The position numbers and the translations under genes are program-made. Below, piece after piece: positions 56,518-64,000 of a stretch of DNA of 64,000 bases (the stretch's first letter is position 1; every line of letters starts with the position of its first letter). The stretch covers positions 2,170,001 to 2,234,000 of the forward strand of contig JAWKLZ010000001.1 of the NCBI GenBank assembly GCA_041392475.1, read 5' to 3'. Under the pieces are notes generated by a model. The model saw only the letters and a list, made by a program, of their open reading frames with translations. It was not told where the DNA came from and did not search any database. Source of the DNA: Chitinophagales bacterium (GTDB taxonomy: Bacteria > Bacteroidota > Bacteroidia > Chitinophagales > UBA2359).

Positions 56518-56550
56518 ATTTTAATGTCATTTTAATGTCATTTTAATGTC
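56518..56550. repeat. Three perfect tandem copies of an 11-bp unit
   Basis: ATTTTAATGTC is repeated three times without interruption (56518-56528, 56529-56539, 56540-56550). One unit is one helical turn, so a protein could bind side by side on one face. It lies in the leader region of the three-gene membrane/DUF6414 operon. Confidence 0.85.
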
Positions 56551-56611
56551 AAAAAATACCAACTTCAAAGAAAGTTAAAGTTTACGCAAATCTTACGCAC
56601 TTAAACTAAAA

Positions 56612-56642
56612 AACCCCTGCAAATCACTGATTTACAGGGGTT
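56612..56642 (-). terminator. Rho-independent terminator of the tRNA-fMet gene
   Basis: On the minus strand AACCCCTGTAAATCA pairs with TGATTTGCAGGGGTT (one mismatch), followed by TTTTTT. It starts 18 bp after the tRNA 3' end. Confidence 0.9.
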
Positions 56643-56659
56643 AATAGCATTTGCTAATG

Positions 56660-57017
56660 TTGCGGAGACAGGACTTGAACCTGCGACCTTCGGGTTATGC
56701 CTACCACTACAGTTTTCACTGCTCCTAATTGCTTAGGATTTGTAGTCTGGACTGTCCCTTCATCTTCAGCCGAATTGTTAAGATGTCTGCCAACCAGTCT
56801 CTACACCTTTTTTGAAAACAATTGCTTACTTTCAAAACTTGGCTCGGGATTATCACACTAAAGATTTCCCCGAATTTGACAGATAAACACATAAAAATTT
56901 CTTTTTATGCCGCCCAAACAAATCGAATTTTAACAAATCATTGAAAGTGTTTCATTGATTCAACATTCAATTTGCATTTCTTTGAGCCCGACGAGCTACC
57001 TACTGCTCCACTCCGCG
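56660..57017 (-). tRNA. Initiator tRNA-fMet(CAU) interrupted by a group I intron
   Basis: Exon 1 (57017-56985) is nucleotides 1-33 and exon 2 (56699-56660) is nucleotides 34-73; joined they form a complete cloverleaf. Exon 1 begins CGCGGAGTGGAGCAGTAGGT and exon 2 begins CATAACCCGAAGG and ends CTCCGCAA. Initiator hallmarks are present: C1 opposite A72 (unpaired) and three G-C pairs (29-31/39-41) closing the anticodon stem. Anticodon CAU is nucleotides 34-36, directly after the intron. The CCA end is not encoded. The splice point U33/C34 is chosen because group I introns follow a U and end in G; the flanks share CA, so a shift of two bases cannot be excluded by sequence alone. Confidence 0.95.
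56700..56984 (-). ncRNA. Group I intron in tRNA-fMet, 285 nt, no ORF
   Basis: Lies between U33 and C34 of the tRNA and ends in G. On the minus strand the conserved core is recognisable in order: TCAAATTCGGGGAAATC (P5/P4 side), ATAATCCCGAGCCAAG (Q/P4-P6), AAAGGTGTAGAGACTGG (R and P7) and GGGACAGTCCAGACTAC (S). These blocks closely resemble the bacterial IC3-type introns of tRNA-Leu and tRNA-fMet genes (established knowledge). No reading frame for a homing endonuclease is inside. Predicted to splice itself out of the tRNA precursor. Confidence 0.93.
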
Positions 57018-57054
57018 ATATTTAGAAAGAACTATCTCTTTCATTAAGAGGCTG

Positions 57055-57081
57055 CAAATATAGCACCTTTTTTGGAAACAA
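57055..57081 (-). promoter_or_regulatory. Promoter of the tRNA-fMet gene
   Basis: On the minus strand TTG (57081-57079) is followed after 16 bp by TATATTTG (57062-57055), a TAnnTTTG -7 element, 37 bp before the tRNA 5' end. The spacing is slightly short of the usual 19-20. Confidence 0.6.
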
Positions 57082-57158
57082 CCTAATTTTTATTAAAAAC
57101 TGCTTGATCTTTTTAAAAAGAGTTCCTTTTTATCTATCCGTTCCTGTTCAAAAAACCA

Positions 57159-58574
57159 TCACAACTCCCTCAATTCCTTCACACTCGCCCCAATCAAAGC
57201 CGTCATTGCAGCAGCCACCGCAATAACTGCATAAATCACATTAATCGGAACAGTAGCAGCCGCAATGCCTGTCAGCGCAATCGAAACAGCGGTAATTCCC
57301 TGCACGCTGACCCCAATCATACTAAAAACCCGCCCCTGCATTTCGCTCGGCACAAGCTGCAAAATAATCGTGGGTCGGGTCACAATAATCATCGGAATCG
57401 CCAAACAGTGAATCACCAAAGTCAAAAACATCCCTTCAAAAGTCGTCACCCACAACAAAGGCAAAAAGGTAATCCCATCCAAAGCAATACCCCACAAAAG
57501 AATCGAACTTTTGCGAAAAAATCGGCTGTAATAGTTTAATAACAACGTTCCCAAGACCATCCCAATCCCATACGCAATCTGCACAAAAGCATAACTTTCT
57601 ACTCCCTTCTTCAATATCTCCCGCACAAAAATCGGCGCACCAATCACCGCAGGTCCCATCAGAAAAAAATTATTGGAAATCGTCATCAACACCAAAGCCA
57701 GCAAACGTTTATCCCCCTTCACATACGCCAAACCTTCACGCATATCCTGTAAACTCTCTCGAATCACCACTTCAATATCTTTCCTCCTACTTTTTGTTTG
57801 CTTCGCTTCAACTGTACCGACTTCTTCGGCATGTTCCATTGGCAAAGTTTCCAACTGTTGCCAAAGTTTTGCATTCTGCGTCTCCGAGGTTTCCGAGCTT
57901 TCGTGTTCAACTCCCAAAAACCTCTGCGTCTCTGTGTCTCTGAGTTCAATTTCACGCTCAGTGTGCCTCAGTGCCTCCACACCTCTGTGTTCATTCAACC
58001 GATAAATAAAATAAAACGACAACAAAAACGTCAAAGCATCCACCAAAAACAACTGTACCTCATTCACAAACAACAGCAAAAAACCTGCAATAGCTGGCCC
58101 TACAAACAGTGCATACTGCCAAGAAGTGTGAATCAAAGAATTGGCTTGAAGTTGTTTGTCAGAATGTACGATTCTCCCCACCAAAGCATCCCGAGCAGGG
58201 TTGAACAAGGTATTGAAAGAAGCAATAGCAAAAGTAAATAGCCCCAAAATCAAACCATTCAAACCACCCACATAATACAAGATTGGGATACATGCCACCA
58301 AAACTGCCCTCGCTACATCTGCCAACAACATAATCCGTCGCTTGTCAAACCTATCTACCAATGCCCCACTGAACAGACCGAACAACAAACTCGGTAAATA
58401 TCCCGACATCGCTATCAAACCAGTTGCAGCATTCGAGCCTGTCAACTCTAATAACATCCACAACAATGCGATTTCAAAAATAGAATCCCCTGACTGCGAG
58501 ATGGTTTGACCAGTAAAAAGGTTGAAAACATTGCTATTGATGAAGAGGCGGTTGAACCAAGAAGGTTTGTTCAT
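57159..58574 (-). CDS. MFS transporter with a repeat-derived central loop
   Basis: 471 residues from the ATG at 58574 (NKPSWFNRLFINSNVFNLFTGQTIS), which overlaps the AlkB-like stop as ATGA; the frame extends upstream to 58667 inside that gene. MFS_3-type exporter: LLWMLLELTGSNAATGLIAMSGYLPSLLFGLFSGALVDRFDKRRIM (quoted in blocks) and second-half FMGPAVIGAPIFVREIL-like helices. The loop between the two six-helix halves (about residues 193-300) is unusually long, and residues about 193-234 (EALRHTEREIELRDTETQRF and onward) are encoded by an interspersed DNA repeat. Substrate unknown. Confidence 0.9.
   Translation of the reverse strand: MNKPSWFNRLFINSNVFNLFTGQTISQSGDSIFEIALLWMLLELTGSNAATGLIAMSGYLPSLLFGLFSGALVDRFDKRRIMLLADVARAVLVACIPILYYVGGLNGLILGLFTFAIASFNTLFNPARDALVGRIVHSDKQLQANSLIHTSWQYALFVGPAIAGFLLLFVNEVQLFLVDALTFLLSFYFIYRLNEHRGVEALRHTEREIELRDTETQRFLGVEHESSETSETQNAKLWQQLETLPMEHAEEVGTVEAKQTKSRRKDIEVVIRESLQDMREGLAYVKGDKRLLALVLMTISNNFFLMGPAVIGAPIFVREILKKGVESYAFVQIAYGIGMVLGTLLLNYYSRFFRKSSILLWGIALDGITFLPLLWVTTFEGMFLTLVIHCLAIPMIIVTRPTIILQLVPSEMQGRVFSMIGVSVQGITAVSIALTGIAAATVPINVIYAVIAVAAAMTALIGASVKELREL
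57872..57996 (+). repeat. Interspersed pyrimidine-rich repeat inside a coding sequence
   Basis: Tracts such as CTCTGCGTCTCTGTGTCTCT (from 57923) and CACACCTCTGTGTTCATT (about 57979-57996) match the repeat type at 20131-20207 and 59203-59315. Here the repeat is read through in frame as a hydrophilic loop of the MFS gene. Confidence 0.6.
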
Positions 58575-59161
58575 TCTGAATAGGCTCTTAAAGTAATCGA
58601 AATTCTCTTGCCACTGTATTTTTTGAAGTGAGGTACTTCGTGTGTCCAATGTTGGTTCGTATTCCACGGCACAACAATCACATTTCCATTCCGTATTTCT
58701 ATATCCTTGAAACCCTTGTTTTTGTAAGGTCTCATTCTGAAAACCCGTTCTTCTCCAAGAGAAATCGTAACAATTGGACTCCCCTCTTGTAAATCTTTTG
58801 TGCTATCTCGATGCGCTCCAATGTAGTGATTTTTCAAGCCATCATACCAGTTCAACAAAAGCCCGTTCAATCTTTCATCAATATTTTCTTGTGACCACTC
58901 CAAAAAAACTTTTAGTATGTCTGGAATAGGGAGTGCATTGTTTTTAGAACCCGTATAGCGGTAATTTTTTCCATAGGCTTGCTGCCATCTTGGCGTAGGA
59001 ATTTCTTTGCCGTGAATTTTTACAATATGGTATTCTTCGGGATGCAAATCCCATATTTTCAGAAAGGTAGCATCATCTAATACAAAATTAGAGACAGGTT
59101 TTTCAGATGTAAAAACCAAATAATTTGTATTTAACCGTATAGTTTCAAATAGTGTATTCAT
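58571..59161 (-). CDS. AlkB-like 2-oxoglutarate/Fe(II) dioxygenase
   Basis: 196 residues. Iron ligands His and Asp in NWYDGLKNHYIGAHRDST and the distal His in NQHWTHEVPHFKKY; the 2-oxoglutarate Arg pair in GKRISITLRAY. Sugar-lid region PRWQQAYGKNYRYTGSKN resembles AlkB repair enzymes. Probably demethylates alkylated DNA or RNA bases by oxidation. Coupled to the MFS gene by a 4-bp ATGA overlap. Confidence 0.9.
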   Translation of the reverse strand: MNTLFETIRLNTNYLVFTSEKPVSNFVLDDATFLKIWDLHPEEYHIVKIHGKEIPTPRWQQAYGKNYRYTGSKNNALPIPDILKVFLEWSQENIDERLNGLLLNWYDGLKNHYIGAHRDSTKDLQEGSPIVTISLGEERVFRMRPYKNKGFKDIEIRNGNVIVVPWNTNQHWTHEVPHFKKYSGKRISITLRAYSE

Positions 59162-59202
59162 TATTCACATTAACTTATCCCAACTCTATAAAAATCAAAT
59201 TC

Positions 59203-59315
59203 CTATGTCTCCATGTTCCATCCTACAAAAAATCTCTCCATCTCCCTGTCTCTCCGTTCAAAATCCCAAATCCAGTGAGCAAAAACCCTCTATGTCTCCA
59301 TGTTCAATCAAGCCC
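59203..59315 (+). repeat. Interspersed pyrimidine-rich repeat, two copies around a spacer
   Basis: TATGTCTCCATGTTCCATCC (59203-59222) recurs as TATGTCTCCATGTTCAATCA (59291-59310), with CTCTCCATCTCCCTGTCTCT between them. It occupies most of the gap between the AlkB-like gene and peptidase T and overlaps the pepT stop codon. Confidence 0.6.
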
Positions 59316-60579
59316 TCTCCTCCCAAATCTGACAAAGCTGCAAAATCGTCTCCGCAGACTTCTCCATATCCTGCACCGAAACCCATTCGTGCTTAGAATG
59401 AAAAGCGTGTTCTCCTGCAAAAATATTGGGGCAAGGCAAGCCCATAAACGAAAAACGAGAACCGTCTGTACCGCCTCTTATGCTTTTTTGGACAGGCTTC
59501 AAACCCGTTCTTCGGATAGCTTCCAAAGCATATTCAGCCACTTGTGGATATTGGTCTAAAATCTCCTTCATGTTGCGGTATTGTTCGGTGACTTCAAAAC
59601 GATAGCTCGATTCGGGGTAATTTTTCATCACAGTTTTGACTATATCCTCCAGTTCCGCTTCATGTTGCTTCAATTTTTCTGTGTCAAAATCTCGAACAAT
59701 AAACTTCAAAGTCGCCGACTCCACCATACCTACAATATCGGTTGGATGCACAAAACCTTCTTTTTCCTCAGTAGATTCAGGAGAAAGGCGATTTTTGGGT
59801 AAAAGAGCGATGATTTCACCAGCAATCTTGATAGCACTTTCCATATTGCCTTTCGCAAAACCAGGATGTGCGCTTTTTCCTTCAATGTGAATGACCACAC
59901 CATCCGCCGAAAATGTTTCACACTCCAAAGTACCAGCAGATTCACCATCAATCGTATAGCCAAAATCTGCGCCCAGTTTTTTCATGTCCGCCTTGTTTGC
60001 GCCTCGACCAATTTCTTCATCAGGCGTAAACAAAATGCGAACTTTGCCGTGTTTGATTTCGGGGTGATTCACCAAAATATTTGCAGCACTCATAATCGCT
60101 GCCAAACCCGCCTTATTGTCTGCTCCTAACAAAGTAGTTCCACTTGCCGTGATGACATCGTTGCCGATTTGAGATTTCAGTTTGGGATGGTTTTGAAGGG
60201 TGAGAATTTGATCCGTATCATCGGGTAAAACAATGTCCGAACCATCATATCTTTCATGTACGATGGGTTTCACATTTTCGCCACTGCAATCAGGAGAGGT
60301 GTCCATGTGAGAGCAAAAACACAAAACAGGCACATCTTTGTCCGTATTGCTGTGAATCGTAGCATATACATAACCATGTTCGTCCAAATGTGCATCGTCA
60401 ATGCCCATCTCTTGCAGTTCTTCGACCAATACTTTACCGAGGTTTTTCTGTTTTGCCGTTGAAGGACAAGTGGGAGAATCTGGATCAGATTGGGTGTCTA
60501 TTTGTACGTATTTCAAAAAACGATTCTTTGCAGTATGTTGATAGGCTTGCATTGAATTTGTTTGAAGCTCTGTTTTCAT
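59308..60579 (-). CDS. pepT: Peptidase T (tripeptidase)
   Basis: About 423 residues from the ATG at 60579 (KTELQTNSMQAYQHTAKNRFLKYVQIDTQS). M20-family dizinc aminopeptidase releasing the N-terminal residue of tripeptides in the cytosol. Ligands: LCFCSHMDTSPD, TTLLGADNKAGLA, FTPDEEIGRG, GYTIDGESAGTLE and IFAGEHAFHSKHEW; the IRGGTDGSRFSFMGLPCPN loop is also typical of PepT. The open frame continues upstream to 60696 without PepT similarity. Confidence 0.96.
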   Translation of the reverse strand: MKTELQTNSMQAYQHTAKNRFLKYVQIDTQSDPDSPTCPSTAKQKNLGKVLVEELQEMGIDDAHLDEHGYVYATIHSNTDKDVPVLCFCSHMDTSPDCSGENVKPIVHERYDGSDIVLPDDTDQILTLQNHPKLKSQIGNDVITASGTTLLGADNKAGLAAIMSAANILVNHPEIKHGKVRILFTPDEEIGRGANKADMKKLGADFGYTIDGESAGTLECETFSADGVVIHIEGKSAHPGFAKGNMESAIKIAGEIIALLPKNRLSPESTEEKEGFVHPTDIVGMVESATLKFIVRDFDTEKLKQHEAELEDIVKTVMKNYPESSYRFEVTEQYRNMKEILDQYPQVAEYALEAIRRTGLKPVQKSIRGGTDGSRFSFMGLPCPNIFAGEHAFHSKHEWVSVQDMEKSAETILQLCQIWEERA

Positions 60580-60702
60580 TGTTGTATTGTTAATTTTTTT
60601 TGTATGAAATTCATACAAAAGTAAGTGTTTTTTCTCAATGTCTTTTTCAAAAAAACGCCTGTTTGAGTTTCCTAACTTGAAGGAAACCCTTGTCACAAGT
60701 TT

Positions 60703-60745
60703 CTAAAAAAAAGCGGTGATTCTTCTAATGGAAAAATCACCGCTT
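60703..60745 (-). terminator. Rho-independent terminator of the TonB receptor gene
   Basis: AAGCGGTGATT (60711-60721) pairs with AATCACCGCTT (60735-60745). On the minus strand the stem is followed by TTTTTTTT, 36 bp after the receptor stop codon. Confidence 0.9.
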
Positions 60746-60780
60746 CGTTTACTATAATATCAAGTATTTAATATCAGATT

Positions 60781-63744
60781 CTATTGCAAAGTAAACAATA
60801 CTCTTGCAAAGATATGACGACCATTTGTGCTGAACTGAGGCGAACGGCGTGTGTAAATGAAACGACCATCTGATTGGAAAGCAGGATCGGATTCATCTGG
60901 GTAAACATCCAAAAGATTGTTTGCACCTATGGTGAGGGACAAGTCATCTGAAAAGCTATAACCGACACTCAAATCTGTTACGACTTTACCACCATAATAA
61001 GGATTGATAGAATCGTCAGTTAGATTCAAATCTGCATCAAAAATGTTGGCAGTAGTCGCTTCCGTAGTTTCACCAAAATAGGTGTTACGCAAGTAAAAAG
61101 TCCATTGATCCATAGTCAAAGTATTGCTCAGTGTCAATTTGGTTCTCGGAACAGCTTGTTCCAAATAGATTCTACTTTCTTGATTAAAGTAGGTATTCAC
61201 CAATCCTTTTTCTCTCAACAAGTCAGAAGCATTGATACCTGCATCTTGGTCCCATTCTGTTTTTGAGAACGTACCTGCCAAGTCATTGGTCAAAGAGCCA
61301 TTACCCAAAGCGGTTCTGTGTGAAACCACAATGTCTAAACCCTGTGATTTGGTGTCAATCGCATTGGCAAAGAAGTTAGCACCCGTTGCACCTGCTTGCT
61401 CAAAAATTGACTGCAATTCTTCGTCGCCACCTGCACTGAAAGTACCTGTCAAAATCACACGGTCTTCAATGTTTACTTGGTAAGCATCAACCGTCAAACG
61501 CAAGTTGGCATCTGGAACTTTAAGTGTGAAACCCAAACTGAAATTTTGAGAAGTTTCTTCCTTCAATTGAGGAATACCCAACAATTTTGCAGCCCTTGAA
61601 GTATTCGCAAAAGTTCCTTCTTCTTGTGCTACCGATACGCCATCCACCAATCTAAAAATGGTAGAAGTACGGCTAAAGTGAATTTGGTGCAAAGAAGGTG
61701 CACGGAAACCTGTACTATGCGCTCCTCTAATGGCTAAGTTGTCGCCTACTTTGTAGCGTGCCGCCAATTTGTAATTGAAGGTAGAACCAAAGTCAGAATA
61801 GTTTTCAAATCTAAGTGCTGCATTCACCAAGAAAGCATCAGAAAATTCAAATTCTGTATCTAGATAAGTTCCCACACTTGAACGGTTGGCATCCACTTCG
61901 TTGGTTGGTAAGAAGCCTGCAAAACACTGCGAACCTGAAGGACGATTTCTGCCCAGAAGGTCTTTTGAGAACAAAGAGCTTGGTGTAGTTGGAGTCACCA
62001 AATTACCGTTGATGTCGTAATTTCCAAATGAAGATTCGGTTCCAGGAATGACTTTGAAGTTTTCAAATCGGAATTCTGTACCAAATGCTACGTTGATTCC
62101 TTTCATCCCTTCCATGCTGTCAAAATATTGAGCAACATCGAAGTTAGCTGTATTTTGGGTAAATGTGTGTCCTCCCGCATTGAATTCGGTAGGAGAAGAA
62201 GCCCCCATTGTTGCATTGTGAGTATCGGTTATATAATAGAGGAAACTGTTTTGACCGTATGTATTGCTAAAGTCAATGTTCCAATCACCAATCATACCTT
62301 TGATGCCCGCTGCAATAGATTTGTCATTTATATTGGAATTGATTTTAGGTACTGTACCATTTGGATAAATGGCTGTTGTCGTACGATCTTGATTCGGCAA
62401 TCGGTAGAAACATCCTGAAGTACCTTGTCGGTAGCCAATGCCTCCAAAGCTATAAAACTCCATATTTTCGCCCAATGGAACTGCCATATTTGCGAAGAAT
62501 TTACCGCCTCTAAGTTGAGATTGTCCGATACGCATATTGTAGTCGCTTCTGACTTGACCTCTTGCAGCTAATTCTTCGGTGGTGAAGTCTGCACCTAACA
62601 AACCTTGTACAGTTGCCAAATCAGGCGCATTGGCAATTTGACTCTTCAAATCAGATGAAAAATAGCTAACATTTTGAGAGTAGTCTTGCAACTGCTGCAT
62701 AGACAATTGACTTACATCTTGTCCTGCCGCTCTTGCGATTCTTTCCACACTATTTAAGCCATTGAAGATACCGCCCGAAAATTCTTTCATTCGATTGGTT
62801 GCTCCTCTGTATTCAAATTCGCCTGTGAAATTGATAAAACCACCTTGTTCGCCAACTGGTAAACCATAGTTCAAGCCCAAATTGACGACTTCGCCATCTT
62901 GATCTTTTAGTTCTCCTTCAAAAGCACCAATTTCGCTGGTAAAATTAGCACCTGTTGTAAGGTTGAGACTCAATTTGTTCACATCGTCTTTCATACGGAT
63001 GTTGATGACTCCTGCAATGGCATCTGAACCATACTGAGCTGCGGCACCATCTCTTAGCACTTCAATGGTTTTTACGGCAGAAGCAGGGATAGCATTCAAA
63101 TCCGTACCTACATTACCTCTACCAAATGTACCGTTCACGTTTACCAAAGAAGAAGTATGTCGTCTTTTACCATTCAACAATACCAACACCTGATCAGGCC
63201 CTAAACCACGCAAAGCGGCGGGATCAATGTGGTCTGTACCATCCGAAATTGTTTGGGTATTGGACGAAAAGGAGGGCGCTGATGTGTGCAGCAATTGATT
63301 CAAAGTTGTTTGAGGAGCTGCCACACTCAGTTTGCCGACGTTGATAACATCCACAGGAACAGGGGCATCGGTATTGGTTCGATTCGCTGTACGAGTACCT
63401 GTTACAATCAACTCGTCCATTTGGATACCTACTGAAAGTGTAAAGTTAGTAGTGATAGACCTATCAGTCTGAATGGTGATGGAGTTTTCCTGTGAGCTAA
63501 ATCCAACATAACTTGCAACTAAGACATAACTACCTGGTTCTAAACGCAATGAATACCTTCCATCTAAGTCTGTTGTTGTACCGATAGTTGTGCCTTTTAC
63601 AACAACCGTTGCAGAAGGTAATGAACCATTTTCGTCTGATACTGTCCCGCTTACTGTTCCTTGCTGGGCAAAAAGAAGAAATGGTGATAGGAGCAATATA
63701 GCTACTAATAGGGTTCTTAAGTTTTTGTAAAAAAGATTTTGCAT
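60781..63744 (-). CDS. TonB-dependent outer membrane receptor (not SusC type)
   Basis: 987 residues. Signal peptide (LLVAILLLSPFLLFAQQ), carboxypeptidase-D-like domain (GTVSGTVSDENGSLPSATVVVKG ... LVASYVGFSSQENS), a short TonB-box region (MDELIVTGTRTANR), plug with ALRGLGPDQVLVLLNGKRRH and IEVLRDGAAAQYGSDAIAGVIN, and a barrel ending GRHIFARVLFTLQ. It lacks the SusC signature and a SusD partner, so it is more like a siderophore or small-molecule receptor; ligand unknown. Confidence 0.95.
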   Translation of the reverse strand: MQNLFYKNLRTLLVAILLLSPFLLFAQQGTVSGTVSDENGSLPSATVVVKGTTIGTTTDLDGRYSLRLEPGSYVLVASYVGFSSQENSITIQTDRSITTNFTLSVGIQMDELIVTGTRTANRTNTDAPVPVDVINVGKLSVAAPQTTLNQLLHTSAPSFSSNTQTISDGTDHIDPAALRGLGPDQVLVLLNGKRRHTSSLVNVNGTFGRGNVGTDLNAIPASAVKTIEVLRDGAAAQYGSDAIAGVINIRMKDDVNKLSLNLTTGANFTSEIGAFEGELKDQDGEVVNLGLNYGLPVGEQGGFINFTGEFEYRGATNRMKEFSGGIFNGLNSVERIARAAGQDVSQLSMQQLQDYSQNVSYFSSDLKSQIANAPDLATVQGLLGADFTTEELAARGQVRSDYNMRIGQSQLRGGKFFANMAVPLGENMEFYSFGGIGYRQGTSGCFYRLPNQDRTTTAIYPNGTVPKINSNINDKSIAAGIKGMIGDWNIDFSNTYGQNSFLYYITDTHNATMGASSPTEFNAGGHTFTQNTANFDVAQYFDSMEGMKGINVAFGTEFRFENFKVIPGTESSFGNYDINGNLVTPTTPSSLFSKDLLGRNRPSGSQCFAGFLPTNEVDANRSSVGTYLDTEFEFSDAFLVNAALRFENYSDFGSTFNYKLAARYKVGDNLAIRGAHSTGFRAPSLHQIHFSRTSTIFRLVDGVSVAQEEGTFANTSRAAKLLGIPQLKEETSQNFSLGFTLKVPDANLRLTVDAYQVNIEDRVILTGTFSAGGDEELQSIFEQAGATGANFFANAIDTKSQGLDIVVSHRTALGNGSLTNDLAGTFSKTEWDQDAGINASDLLREKGLVNTYFNQESRIYLEQAVPRTKLTLSNTLTMDQWTFYLRNTYFGETTEATTANIFDADLNLTDDSINPYYGGKVVTDLSVGYSFSDDLSLTIGANNLLDVYPDESDPAFQSDGRFIYTRRSPQFSTNGRHIFARVLFTLQ

Positions 63745-64000
63745 AGAATGAATGAATTTTGGTTTATAAAATAATTGGATTGATTGTTTTGTTAAAATAG
63801 GATGTTAAGGTAGTAAAAATTTGTAGAACCATTAGTATTTTTTCTAATGATTTATATTTATAAGATGTGCTAAGTAAGTATAGGGTTGCAAGTTGGGTGA
63901 CATTTAAGAAATTTTGGTAGTGGCAAACTCAGATAATGCTACTTTGATTAATTGATAGAAAAAAATATATGTTTATCATTTATTATTCAACAATTTGGCT
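63745..64000. other. Upstream region of the TonB receptor, to the window edge
   Basis: 256 bp, AT-rich. No gene or RNA recognised; expected to carry the promoter of the TonB receptor gene. Confidence 0.5.

Overview
The window reads as a chromosomal segment of a low-GC Bacteroidota bacterium, most likely from the Saprospiria/Chitinophagia side of the phylum (an inference from gene content). Supporting features are a SusC/SusD polysaccharide-utilisation locus, triple-tyrosine/LuxR-type regulator architecture, DUF5683 and DUF4249 proteins, a parA-parB locus near DUF5683, an ftsK-lolA pair, lipoprotein signals, and several promoters of the Bacteroidota type (-7 TAnnTTTG).

Layout. Positions 1-6.8 kb are one huge CRISPR array: 104 repeats of 30 bp in the window, open at the left edge, no cas genes in view, with a decayed repeat and a hairpin at the right (trailer) end. 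From 6.9 to 14.8 kb are housekeeping and envelope genes: kdsA, a secreted papain-like protein, lolA-like, ftsK, a PolB-like 3'-5' exonuclease, and an exosortase with a partner membrane protein. From 14.8 to 31.8 kb lies a minus-strand PUL: hybrid-type regulator, SusC, SusD, LamG surface lipoprotein, two GH144-type glucanases, GH3 beta-glucosidase and a sulfatase. The GH144+GH3 set points to beta-1,2-glucan as the substrate. The PUL regulator is split by a 205-bp MITE-like element with TA target duplication; removing it in silico restores a 933-codon frame. From 31.9 to 43 kb: SDR oxidoreductase, a doubled DUF5683 protein, Yip1-type membrane protein, parB, parA, a metallo-beta-lactamase-fold hydrolase, a Wzi-like outer membrane barrel, a vanadium-haloperoxidase-like lipoprotein and an MFS carrier. 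From 43.1 to 47.7 kb is the fatty-acid/translation cluster DUF177-rpmF-fabH-efp-accB-accC. At 48.4-51.4 kb is a membrane-anchored protein that looks like an SF2 helicase whose catalytic motifs are gone.

The stretch from 54.0 to 57.1 kb is the most unusual. It holds an initiator tRNA-fMet gene interrupted in the anticodon loop by an ORF-less group I intron of 285 nt; about 2.2 kb downstream is a broken gene of the group-I-intron-associated PD-(D/E)XK endonuclease family (the family of the homing enzyme from a cyanobacterial tRNA-fMet intron); between them sits a tightly coupled three-gene operon (134-aa membrane protein, 53-aa single-TM protein, DUF6414-like protein) preceded by three 11-bp tandem repeats. 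The window ends with an MFS transporter that has absorbed an interspersed repeat into its coding sequence, an AlkB-like dioxygenase, peptidase T and a TonB-dependent receptor.

Functions of named families rest on recognised motifs and neighbourhood, not on database searches, which could not be run.
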